From Novosphingobium resinovorum (GTDB taxonomy: Bacteria > Pseudomonadota > Alphaproteobacteria > Sphingomonadales > Sphingomonadaceae), in contig NZ_BSFC01000030.1 of assembly GCF_027922145.1 (NCBI RefSeq), forward strand, positions 1 through 64,000: a DNA stretch of 64,000 bases. The letters run 5' to 3'. The position numbers were made by a program, and so were the translations under genes. Every line of letters starts with the position of its first letter. Position 1 is the first letter of the stretch. Of the stretch, positions 44,916-53,173 are shown piece after piece. The notes under the pieces are model-generated. The model was not told the origin of the DNA, did not search any database, and saw nothing but the letters and a program-made list of their open reading frames with translations.

Positions 44916-45733
44916 GCGGCGGTCTCCTTTCGTCCGGAATCCCTGAGCGCGTCGGCAAGCGCATTGAGCGCCCAGACGGTCGCGACGATCAGCAGGGCAG
45001 GGGCGACCGGGCCGAACGGGCGGTCGTAGAGGTTGGCGAGGTCGGTCGCGAGCAGGCCGCCCCAGGTCGGGTCGGGCGGCACGACGCCGATGCCGAGGAA
45101 CGTCAGCGAGGCGACGATCGAAAGGCACGCGCCGGTCATCGATGCAGCGGCCACCGCCACCGGGGGCAGCACCTTGGCGACGACGTGGCGGCGCAGGATG
45201 GCGGAGGTGGAGGCGCCCATCAGGCGCGCGGCCTCGATGTATTCGGCATTGGCGATGGACAGGGCCGCCGCGCGGGTCACCCGGAAGAAGGCCGGGGTGA
45301 TGAGGATGCCCACGGCGAACATCGCCTGGACCAGCCCGTTGCCCAGCATCGCGGTCATGGCGATGGCGAAGACCAGGAACGGCAGCATCATGAGCGCATC
45401 GATCACACGCAGGTTGATCCATTCGAACCGGCGTCCGAGAAAGACCGACAGCAGGCCGGGAACGACGCCCAGAACCAACCCGATAGACACCGAGAGCAGG
45501 CTGGCAAGGACGGAGACGGTCGATCCGGCCAGCAACCGGCTGAAGACGTCGCGGCCCAGTGCATCGGTGCCCAGCCAGTATCTCGTGCCGGGTGGTTGCA
45601 AAAGTGCCGAGCCGTCCTGCGCCAGCGGATCATGCGGTGCGATGAAAGGCCCGAAGACGGCGAGTATGGCCACGATAGCGAGAATTACCAAGGCGGCGCG
45701 GGCGCTGGGGTAGCGCAGGAGCTGGCGGATCAT
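44912..45733 (-). CDS. ABC transporter permease (DppC-like)
   Basis: A 273-residue inner-membrane permease with about six helices. The N-terminal PSARAALVILAIVAILAVFGPFIAPHDP is typical of the DppC/OppC N-terminus. GTDALGRDVFSRLLAG follows, and the coupling-loop EAA motif is YIEAARLMGASTSAILRRHV. It is the second permease of the importer, 4 bp after the first and overlapping the ATPase gene by four bases. Confidence 0.93.
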   Translation of the reverse strand: MIRQLLRYPSARAALVILAIVAILAVFGPFIAPHDPLAQDGSALLQPPGTRYWLGTDALGRDVFSRLLAGSTVSVLASLLSVSIGLVLGVVPGLLSVFLGRRFEWINLRVIDALMMLPFLVFAIAMTAMLGNGLVQAMFAVGILITPAFFRVTRAAALSIANAEYIEAARLMGASTSAILRRHVVAKVLPPVAVAAASMTGACLSIVASLTFLGIGVVPPDPTWGGLLATDLANLYDRPFGPVAPALLIVATVWALNALADALRDSGRKETAA

Positions 45734-45737
45734 GGTT

Positions 45738-46769
45738 TCAACTCCGTCGCCGCGCGGCTGGCTGGAGGACGCCCAGCAGGACGTTGACGCACATGTTGCA
45801 GGCCAGGATCAGCAGGATCGACACGACGAGCGTGCCCTGTACGACCGGCACGTCGCCGCGCAGGGCGGAGTCGGCGGCGAGCTTGCCCATTCCGGGCATG
45901 TTGAAGATCGCCTCCGTCACGACGGCGCCGCCGATCAGCATCGGCACTTTCAGCGCCAGCACGGTCAGCGCCGGGCCTGAGGCGTTGCGCAGGACGTGAA
46001 CGAACAGGATGCGGCGGCGCGAAAGGCCGCGCACGACCGCGCCGGTCACGTAATTTTCCGAGAGCGCGACAACGAGGCCGGTGCGCAGTTGCCGGGCGAG
46101 GTCCGCGACGACATCGACGCTGAGAGCCACGGCCGGGATGCTCACGGCGGCCAGCCAGCCGATCGGATCGTCCGCGAAAGGCACGTAACCCGAAGACGGG
46201 AGCCAGCCGAGCCAGAGGCTGAAAATCAGGATCAGCACGAAGGCTACGACGAAAGGCGGCAGGGACGAGACCAGGGCCGCGAACAGCGTGATCGCGCGGT
46301 CCAGCCGCCCGCCATGGCGCACGCCCGCCACGAGGCCGAGGCCCAGCCCGAATACCACGCCCACCAGCAGCGCCACGCCCGCGATCGAAAGGCTGATCGG
46401 CAGGCGCTGCAGGATCAGTTCGGAAGCCGGCACGCCGTTGAACCAGGACGTGCCGAGGTCACCGCGCAGGACGCCGCCTATCCAGTGCAGATACTGGAAC
46501 ACCACCGGCTGATCGAGGCCGAGATCGGCGCGGATGCGCGCGACGGTCTCGGGCGATGCGGCGTCGCCCGCGATCCCCGCTGCCGGATCCAGGCCGGACA
46601 CCACGCCCAGCAGGAAGGTGATGAGCGTGGCGATGAAGAAGACCGGCAAGGTGATCCCCAGCGTCCCGCCGACATGGCGCAGCAGCGCCTTGCCGTGACG
46701 CAGGCGGATGGTCCGCCCGGTCACGATGGGCGCTGCCTGCGGCGGCGCTGGTTCGGAGATGGTGGTCAT
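45738..46769 (-). CDS. ABC transporter permease (DppB-like)
   Basis: 343 residues. After a roughly 30-residue cytoplasmic lead, helix 1 (TLGITLPVFFIATLITFLLGVVSGLDPAAG) precedes the DppB-type LGLDQPVVFQYLHWIGGVLRGDLGTSW segment. The EAA-like coupling loop is ENYVTGAVVRGLSRRRILFVHVLRNA. The start overlaps the stop of the binding-protein gene (46766-46769). It pairs with the DppC-like permease to form the channel. Confidence 0.93.
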   Translation of the reverse strand: MTTISEPAPPQAAPIVTGRTIRLRHGKALLRHVGGTLGITLPVFFIATLITFLLGVVSGLDPAAGIAGDAASPETVARIRADLGLDQPVVFQYLHWIGGVLRGDLGTSWFNGVPASELILQRLPISLSIAGVALLVGVVFGLGLGLVAGVRHGGRLDRAITLFAALVSSLPPFVVAFVLILIFSLWLGWLPSSGYVPFADDPIGWLAAVSIPAVALSVDVVADLARQLRTGLVVALSENYVTGAVVRGLSRRRILFVHVLRNASGPALTVLALKVPMLIGGAVVTEAIFNMPGMGKLAADSALRGDVPVVQGTLVVSILLILACNMCVNVLLGVLQPAARRRS

Positions 46770-48292
46770 TCGACCGTCACTCCTTCCCAGCGGATCTGCG
46801 AGGGCACGATGTTGAGGTGCTTCACCCTCGAACGGGTGGCGACGATGAACGGCGTGCTGAACAGCCAGACGCTGGGCGACTGCTCGGCGCCCAGACGGGT
46901 CGCGCGTTGCAGGCGCTCCTTGTACTGAGGCGCGTCGATCGGCGTGGCCCGCACCTCGTCGATGGCCTTGAGGAACGCGGGCGGCGCATAAGGACCGCTG
47001 AGGTTCATGATGCCCTGCGGCCCGTAGACCGCCAGAAGGTTCTGGACCGGCGATTCCCGTCCGACCGTGCCGTCAACCGCCGTGGCCGGGCGCTTGGCGA
47101 TATAGACCTCGCTCTGCCAACTGGATGAACCCGGCGGCACGATGCGCAGGCGCGACTTGATTCCGACGCGCCCCAGTTGGGCCTGCAGCAGTTCCGGCAG
47201 ACCCTCGTTGATCAGCGGATTGATGACGATCTCGACCGTGAGGGAACCCGGTGCGTGGCCGGCCTGCGCCAGCAGCGCTTTGGCCCGTGCGGGATCATAG
47301 GCCCACTTGTCCCTCGTCTGCGGATCGAAGGCGAAGTAGTGCGGCGGGAAAGGCTGGTTGGTGGGCGTGCCGAGACCGGCCGTGAGCGTCTTCACCAGTT
47401 CGCCGCGATCGATGGCGTAGCGCACGGCTTCGGCCACGCGCGGGTCGTCGAAGGGCGCCTTGTTGCGGTTGATCATGAGATCGCTGGCATTGAGCGACGG
47501 GGCGGTGGTGACCGTCAGCTTGCGCGCACGGGCTTCCTCCACGCGCTTGGGTCCGATCGAGGCCACGTCGATCGCGCCCGAGACAAGCGAGGCGATCGTC
47601 GTCGTCGGCTCAGACAGCGTGGTCAGTTCCAGACGCTCGACGTGGATATTCGCAGCGTCCCAGTAATCCGGATTCTTGACGAAATAGGCGTGCGATTCCG
47701 GCACGAATTCGACCATCTTGAACGGCCCTGCGCCGACCGGCCACAGCGCCAGCTTCGCCTTGTCCTTCGCCGCGGCGGTGGGGCTGGCGATGGCGCCGAC
47801 ACGGCCCGCCATCACGTAGGGCAGCTGGTAATCGAGCCGCGAAAGGTGAAACACCACGCGCAGCGGCCCGTCGGTATCGAAGCTGGCGATGCTTTCGATC
47901 TCGGGGCGCAGGAAGGAATCCTTCTGCGTCTTGCCGCGTTCGAAGAAGGCTTTCACGGCGGCGGCATCGAGCGGGGTGCCGTCAGTGAATTTCAGCTTGT
48001 CGCGCAGCTGGAAGGTCAGTGTCCTGCCGTCCGGAGAGTATGTCCAGCTCTGCGCCAGTGCGGGCTGGACGTTGCCATCCTTGTCGAGCCGGGTGAGCGA
48101 GGCATAGGCGAGGCTGACGGTATTGATGTCGGCCCCGGTGCGGCTCGTCACCGGGTCCCACGACGTGGGTAGCATGAAGGCCCAGCGGACGCGCGCCTTT
48201 TCGGCAGCTTTGTCGCCCGAGCCGCCGCACCCGGCCGTGGCCAGGACGGCGGCCAGGACCACCGCCCAGCCTGCGAGGGAGCGTGCTTTCAC
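46766..48292 (-). CDS. ABC transporter substrate-binding lipoprotein (family 5)
   Basis: A 508-residue extracytoplasmic solute-binding protein of the peptide/nickel/opine family (SBP_bac_5). The signal ends in lipobox LATAGC, so Cys is lipidated and the protein is anchored in the periplasmic leaflet. Core motifs are YASLTRLDKDGNVQPALAQSW, KFTDGTPLDAAAVKAFFER, VGAGPFKMVEF and FDDPRVAEAVRYAIDR. It would capture the compound that enters through the TBDT. Its start overlaps the stop of the upstream monooxygenase gene (48289-48292) and its stop overlaps the permease start. Confidence 0.93.
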   Translation of the reverse strand: MKARSLAGWAVVLAAVLATAGCGGSGDKAAEKARVRWAFMLPTSWDPVTSRTGADINTVSLAYASLTRLDKDGNVQPALAQSWTYSPDGRTLTFQLRDKLKFTDGTPLDAAAVKAFFERGKTQKDSFLRPEIESIASFDTDGPLRVVFHLSRLDYQLPYVMAGRVGAIASPTAAAKDKAKLALWPVGAGPFKMVEFVPESHAYFVKNPDYWDAANIHVERLELTTLSEPTTTIASLVSGAIDVASIGPKRVEEARARKLTVTTAPSLNASDLMINRNKAPFDDPRVAEAVRYAIDRGELVKTLTAGLGTPTNQPFPPHYFAFDPQTRDKWAYDPARAKALLAQAGHAPGSLTVEIVINPLINEGLPELLQAQLGRVGIKSRLRIVPPGSSSWQSEVYIAKRPATAVDGTVGRESPVQNLLAVYGPQGIMNLSGPYAPPAFLKAIDEVRATPIDAPQYKERLQRATRLGAEQSPSVWLFSTPFIVATRSRVKHLNIVPSQIRWEGVTVE

Positions 48293-49665
48293 GAGACCGC
48301 CAGCGCCGGCTCTTCGCGCCGGGCAGTCGGGGGTTGTGAGGCTTCGGCGCGGATGTTGGCGGGTTTGGGCAGTCCCAGGTTGCCGCGCAGCGTGGTGTCC
48401 TCGTACTCGCTGCGATAGACGCCGCGCGCCTGCAGGATCGGCACGACTTCGTTCAGGAACCGGTCGAACTGGTCCGGGTGGCCGAGCATCACATTGAGGC
48501 CATCGAGTGCGCCGCCCTCGAACCAGTGGATGATCTCGTTGGCAACGGTTTCGGCACTGCCGACGAACGGGCTCCCGCGCGAGGCGCTGAGAACTTCCAC
48601 GGTCTGGCGCAGGGTCAGGTCGTCCTTGCGGGCAAGTTCGACGATGCGCTGTGCCTGCGTGAAGAAGCTGCGCCGTGCGTGTTCGAGCGTCTCGGCCGGG
48701 AAGGGGGCGTCGAGGTCATATTGGCGGAAATCATGCCATCCGAACGAGCGTCCGAGTTCGCCGAGAGCCTGCTCGAAACTCTGGTCCGCGCGGCGGGATT
48801 CGGTCTCGATGCGGCGGGCGTCCTCGTCCGTGTCGCCCACGTATATGCTGACGCCGGGAAGGATCAGAACGTCATCCGCGCCGCGTCCTGCCGCGACGGC
48901 CCGGCGGGTGATGTCCTGCTTGAAAGCGCGGCCATCCTCGATCGAGGCGGAGTGCGTGAAGATGGCATCGGCGGTCTGCGCGCCGAGGTTGCGGCCGTGA
49001 TCGGAATCGCCGGCCTGGAAGATCACCGGCTGACCCTGCGGCGATCGCTGCAGGTTGAGCGGCCCGGTGACCGAGAAATACCTGCCCTTATGATTCAGCG
49101 CATGCAGCTTGGCGGGATCGAGGAACACACCGGTCTCGCGATCACGCGGGAAGGCGTCATCCTCGTACGAGCGCCATAGGCCCTGCACCACGTCGATATA
49201 TTCGAACGCACGGCCATAGCGGGTTTCATAGTCGTAATGCTCGTCCAGACCGAAATTGCCCGCAGCGCCGGGATCGCCGCTGGTGACGACGTTCCAGCCG
49301 GCGCGCCCGCCGCTGATGAGATCGAGCGAAGCGAGGCGGCGAGCGAGGTTGAACGGCGAGTTGAACGAGGTGGTGAGCGTGCCGACAAGGCCGATATGGC
49401 TCGTCGCCGTCGCCAGCGCGGAAAGCAGGGTCAGCGGCTCCAGCCGGTTCAGGTAGTGCGGCGGCGAGTCTTTGGTGATGTACTGGCTGTCGACGATGAA
49501 CACGAAGTCGAACTTCGCGGCCTCGGCCTTGCGCACCTGTTCGATATACCACCGGATGTTGACGCTGGCGTCCGCCGGAATGTCGGGATCGAGCCAGCGG
49601 TTGTGCTGGCCGGGACCGCCCGCGCCCATCGTGACGAGGCCGAGCTTCAAGGTTCTTCTGGTCAT
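48289..49665 (-). CDS. FMN-dependent monooxygenase (NtaA/SnaA/DszA/DmoA family), copy 1
   Basis: A 458-residue LLM-class monooxygenase related along its length to that at 41851-43212: FDFVFIVDSQYIT, RLEPLTLLSALATAT, ARRLASLDLISGGRAGWNVVTS, LNLQRSPQGQPVIFQAG and VLPGVSIYVGDTDEDA. Like its paralogue it must receive FMNH2 from an unlinked reductase. The ATG at 49665 has AAAGGAG at ideal spacing; an upstream frame to 49839 is rejected. It is the second gene of the operon, 47 bp after the TBDT, and overlaps the binding-protein gene. Confidence 0.92.
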   Translation of the reverse strand: MTRRTLKLGLVTMGAGGPGQHNRWLDPDIPADASVNIRWYIEQVRKAEAAKFDFVFIVDSQYITKDSPPHYLNRLEPLTLLSALATATSHIGLVGTLTTSFNSPFNLARRLASLDLISGGRAGWNVVTSGDPGAAGNFGLDEHYDYETRYGRAFEYIDVVQGLWRSYEDDAFPRDRETGVFLDPAKLHALNHKGRYFSVTGPLNLQRSPQGQPVIFQAGDSDHGRNLGAQTADAIFTHSASIEDGRAFKQDITRRAVAAGRGADDVLILPGVSIYVGDTDEDARRIETESRRADQSFEQALGELGRSFGWHDFRQYDLDAPFPAETLEHARRSFFTQAQRIVELARKDDLTLRQTVEVLSASRGSPFVGSAETVANEIIHWFEGGALDGLNVMLGHPDQFDRFLNEVVPILQARGVYRSEYEDTTLRGNLGLPKPANIRAEASQPPTARREEPALAVS

Positions 49666-49712
49666 TGCCGTAACTCCTTTGCCGGATGGTCGTTCGGTGA
49701 TTGCAGGCTGGT

Positions 49713-52115
49713 TCACAGGCGCCCCTTGAGCGTCAGCCCGTACATGCGCGGCTCGCCCAAAGCGCCCTGGACGATGCCGTTGGAAGCGCTGACGGAGAGC
49801 GTGTTGAAGTAGTTCTTGTTGAACAGGTTGCGCACCCACAGCGAGGCCTCCCAGCGGTCATCGGGATCGCGCACGCCGCCGTGCAGGCCGACCAGCGTGT
49901 AGCCGCGCACCCAGGTAAAGGGATCGAGGTTCACCGCTGCGTAGAAGCCCGAACGATAGCTGATGTCGCCGCCCGCGAAGGCATCGACGTTGCCCACCGA
50001 ATGCAGGTATTCGGCGTTGCCGGTCAGGGCGAGGCGCGGTGCGCCCGAAGCGCGGCGGCCCGACAGGTCCATCGAGGACAGGTAGGAATAGAGGAACTGC
50101 GAGGGCGCGTTGCGGTAGGAGCGGTACTCCGCGTCGTTGTAGGTTCCCGCGACGCCGATGTTCAGCCCGTCGAAAGGCTGGGCGCGGGCATCGACCTCGA
50201 CACCGCGTGAACGCAGCTTGCCGACGTTGCTGATGTAGCCGACGGCAGGCGTCACCGCGTAGTTGACGAAGTTCGCCTGGTAATTGCTGACGTCGGCCCA
50301 GAACAGCGCGAGGTTGAATTCCGCCTTGCCGCCCAGCAGGCGCGTCTTGATGCCCAGTTCGTAGTTGTCGACCTTCTCGGGCCGCACGAAGATGTCCACG
50401 CCCAGTGACTGGCGCACGAGGTTGATGCCGGGCGACTTGTACCCGCGCGAATAGGACGCATAAGTATGGACGTCGCTCGAAAGGTCGTAGGCGGCGATCG
50501 CGGTGCCGGACACGTTACTGGTGTTGTCCGACGCGGTGTAGGCGCCCGCAGGCGCATAAGCGGCGCGCAGCACGGCGACGGTGGACTGGATCGCCGGATC
50601 GAAGCTGGACAGCGCCGCGTAATCGCCCGTCGCGTAGGCTTCATAAATGCCGGTCTTGTGCTCGTAAGTGTAGCGAAGACCGCCCGTCAGGCGCAGCGAG
50701 GGGGAGATATTCCAGGTCGCCTGCCCGTAGGCGGCATAGCTGTGGGTCGCGGGAAGGACGTGATTGTACGATGTCAGGCCGTCGAACACGGCGGAGGGCA
50801 ATGTCGATACCGAAGCCGTCGGCGTGTTCGCGGTGGTCAGCCACGTTGTCGCGTCGCGGCCATAGCGGTTGATGACGTCGTCGTCGGCCTCCTGCCAGAA
50901 GAAGTAGAGCCCGGCAGTATAGTCGATGGTTTCGCCGCCCTTGGATGCGGCGCGCAGTTCCTGGCTGAACTGCTGCTGTTTGGTGGCCACCACGCTGTTG
51001 GTGATGATGTTGGCGCCAAACTGGTCGCCGTCGTAATTGGGCACCCATTTCCAGTTGCGGTATGCGGTGATCGAGGTCAGCGTCAGCGGGCCGACGTCCC
51101 AGTCCGCGCGGGCCTGAACACCCCAACTGGGCATCTCGTCGTACTGCGAGGAGTCGATGTCGGTCTTGCGGTCGAAGGCGTTGACGGTGCCCGGCGTGTA
51201 TCCGACGTCGGCGGCACGGCGGTAGAACCCGCGGACCTGCGCGCCGTTCGCCAGTGTCGTCGGCAGGACGCCGGCGATGCTGGTAAAGCCGACGTCGCCC
51301 TTCTGGATGCTGTAGTCCGCGATCAGGCGCAGCTTGAAGTCCGCGCTCGGCTTGTAGAGCAGATCGAACCGCGCGGCATGATTGTCGAGGTTGTCCCAAT
51401 GCTCGCGCTGGGTGGTATTGTAGATCAATCCGTCGCGCCGGTTGCGCAAGTACGAGACGCGGAACGCCAGGTCATCGCTGATCACCCCGTTGTACGCGAA
51501 GTAGCCGCGCACCTGGTTGTAGTTACCGTAGCTCAGCTCCGCCCGCGCTTCCTGCTGGAACTGCGGCTCGCGCGTGGTGATGTCGATCGCGCCCGCAACG
51601 GTGTTCTTCCCGAACAGGGTGCCCTGCGGCCCACGCAGGACCTGAATGCTTTCGATGTCGATCAGGTCAGTGATGACCGATCCGGTACGCGGCCGGTAGA
51701 CGCCGTCCACATAGAGCCCGACACCTTGTTCGAGCCCGTCGTTGGTGCCGCCGGCATTGGTGCCGATGCCGCGGATCGTGATCGTCTGGTTGCGGCCGCT
51801 GAAGCCCTGGATATTGAGGCTGGGGAGCTGCTGAACCACCTGCTTGAGCGAGCTGACGCCCTGCGCCTCCAGCTGGCGGCTGGAAATGGCGGAAATCGCG
51901 ATGGGAACGTCCTGCGCACTTTCCGTGCGGTAGCGCGCGGTCACGGTGATTTCGCCGATGTCTGCGGCAACGGCCGCTGCATCCGCCGGGCTGGCCGCTT
52001 CCTCGGCCGAAGCGGCCTGAGGAACAACCACCGCGGAGACGGCAATCGCGGACGCCGCACCGGCAAGCAATCTGCGCCTTCTTCCGGAAAAAGACGTACT
52101 GAACAACGCTATCAA
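49713..52115 (-). CDS. TonB-dependent receptor of the monooxygenase/ABC operon
   Basis: An 800-residue outer-membrane receptor. Plug motifs are DIGEITVTARYRTESAQDVPIAIS and IQVLRGPQGTLFGKN; the C-terminus ends TLKGRL, with Leu instead of the usual aromatic. A signal peptide (to about ASAEE) follows a probable TTG start at 52115 that has AGGGGG five bases upstream; the frame to 52133 is less likely. It shares barrel blocks with the receptor at 20882-23257. As first gene it would bring the operon's substrate across the outer membrane for the Dpp-type importer. Confidence 0.9.
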   Translation of the reverse strand: MIALFSTSFSGRRRRLLAGAASAIAVSAVVVPQAASAEEAASPADAAAVAADIGEITVTARYRTESAQDVPIAISAISSRQLEAQGVSSLKQVVQQLPSLNIQGFSGRNQTITIRGIGTNAGGTNDGLEQGVGLYVDGVYRPRTGSVITDLIDIESIQVLRGPQGTLFGKNTVAGAIDITTREPQFQQEARAELSYGNYNQVRGYFAYNGVISDDLAFRVSYLRNRRDGLIYNTTQREHWDNLDNHAARFDLLYKPSADFKLRLIADYSIQKGDVGFTSIAGVLPTTLANGAQVRGFYRRAADVGYTPGTVNAFDRKTDIDSSQYDEMPSWGVQARADWDVGPLTLTSITAYRNWKWVPNYDGDQFGANIITNSVVATKQQQFSQELRAASKGGETIDYTAGLYFFWQEADDDVINRYGRDATTWLTTANTPTASVSTLPSAVFDGLTSYNHVLPATHSYAAYGQATWNISPSLRLTGGLRYTYEHKTGIYEAYATGDYAALSSFDPAIQSTVAVLRAAYAPAGAYTASDNTSNVSGTAIAAYDLSSDVHTYASYSRGYKSPGINLVRQSLGVDIFVRPEKVDNYELGIKTRLLGGKAEFNLALFWADVSNYQANFVNYAVTPAVGYISNVGKLRSRGVEVDARAQPFDGLNIGVAGTYNDAEYRSYRNAPSQFLYSYLSSMDLSGRRASGAPRLALTGNAEYLHSVGNVDAFAGGDISYRSGFYAAVNLDPFTWVRGYTLVGLHGGVRDPDDRWEASLWVRNLFNKNYFNTLSVSASNGIVQGALGEPRMYGLTLKGRL

Positions 52116-52159
52116 ACCGACCCCCTGAACCAACTGACGGGGGGCGGTCTGGCGGAATT

Positions 52160-52182
52160 ATGTCTACTCAATCAATAGACAT
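52160..52182. promoter_or_regulatory. Inverted repeat upstream of the organosulfur-type operon
   Basis: ATGTCTA-N9-TAGACAT (52160-52182), followed by AGTCTGAAGTCTATATGACT, lies about 45 bp before the TBDT start in an AT-rich stretch. It is the probable regulatory site of the seven-gene operon. A CysB- or LysR-type regulator is possible; none is adjacent. Confidence 0.45.
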
Positions 52183-52440
52183 AGTCTGAAGTCTATATGA
52201 CTTCGCCTAAAGTGCGAATTTGGTTCAGAGCCTCGCGCAGATGCTGGTGGCCGTTGAGACAGCCTCGGGCTCATTGCGCAAGCCACCAATGTAGATAGTG
52301 CCGAGCACAACAATTCGGTGGCCACGACCGCATTGTTTGCGGCAGAAGACGATGTCCTTCTGAGCTATCCGATGGTCACTCTCGCCGAGGCGAGAGCGAA
52401 ACGTTCTACCTATAGCCGTTAAGGCCGCAGGAGATGTGTC
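52183..52440. other. Non-coding stretch with an unassigned coding remnant
   Basis: No intact gene. A plus-strand frame at about 52299-52423 reads EHNNSVATTALFAAEDD...LAEARAKRSTYSR before a TAA, which looks like a protein tail, but I cannot name the family. It lies directly upstream of the decayed recombinase and is probably debris from the same insertion or deletion history. Confidence 0.3.
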
Positions 52441-52766
52441 ATGGGATTATCAGAATTTGATCCCGCCGCTCGTCAGCGGGTATCTTGGAACGCCGGGCGA
52501 AAGGTTGGTGCGAAGCAAGCGTTCAAACCCGTCAGATATGGGCGATCCGCTGCTTTCTCGACCAGCATGGGCGAATCCGAGATTGTGGGCTCTTTCACCT
52601 CACTATCGATAGCAAGCTTCGCGGATGCGATCTGGTGAAAATCAGGATAAGCGATTTCCGCGCAGTTCAAATTTTGCTTGGGCAAACGAAGATCGAAAGC
52701 ACGGTCAGATACCTTGGAGTGGACGTGGAGGACGCATTGACGTTGGCCGAGGGCACCGAAATCTGA
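52441..52766 (+). pseudogene. Tyrosine recombinase (phage-type integrase) remnant
   Basis: MGLSEFDPAARQRVSWNAGRK begins a compact integrase of a kind widespread in alphaproteobacteria. The frame shifts by one base at a C-run near 52529-52531. It then continues as RQIWAIRCFLDQHGR, DSKLRGCDLVKIRISD, and jumps directly to RAVQILLGQTKIESTVRYLGVDVEDAL and TEI-stop. The jump removes the middle of the catalytic domain, including the Arg-containing segment; the LLGxTKIExTVRYLG block with the nucleophile-type Tyr remains. It is inactive and marks past mobile-element activity at the border of the next gene block. Confidence 0.8.
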
Positions 52767-53098
52767 GATTGCCCGGCTCCTTGCGACCACGAGGGCCCAC
52801 GCCCTAAATCGTGGCGGCTCCGCACCCAAAACCAGATGTTCCGCCCATTTTTCACCTTTATATGTTGCCGTTCGGGGAAACGCGACTTGTCGGCTGACAG
52901 TTGATCCGAGAAGTCCGAATCCAGTTAGGGCGAGATAAGTCGTACTCGGCGGGGCCGCCTAGGCGGCTTCCTGAGTTCCCATGCGCACGATCACAACCGC
53001 GGATAAAAAGCTCCATGAGAACGAAGGGGCCAGGGTACGCATGGCGCGCGCGCTTTATCCTACGACTTTTCAGAGGTGCCATCTCCTTAGAGTGCAAG
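52767..53098. other. Intergenic stretch without recognisable genes
   Basis: About 330 bp following the recombinase remnant. Base composition is lower in GC than the coding parts. Short open frames on both strands show no family features. It ends at the palindrome in front of the flavoprotein gene. Confidence 0.4.
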
Positions 53099-53115
53099 TT
53101 ATAACTATGTTATAA
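53099..53115. promoter_or_regulatory. Perfect palindrome TTATAAC-TAT-GTTATAA before the flavoprotein gene
   Basis: TTATAACTATGTTATAA is a 7+3+7 inverted repeat 58 bp upstream of the flavoprotein start. An 11-bp part (TATAACTATGT) recurs inverted at 55606-55616, and CTATGTCAT recurs at 59932-59940. Two TetR genes of one subfamily are nearby, so a TetR operator is inferred. Confidence 0.6.
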
Positions 53116-53173
53116 AATGACCATGGCTTCATTCCGATCGGGTCATTTGGGTAGAAGGTTGAGAGGAGTTTCG

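Noticed and set aside
44916..45422. N-terminal extension of the ABC ATPase frame
   Set aside because: It runs through the permease gene in another frame; the ATG at 44915 has an ideal ribosome site and overlaps the permease stop.
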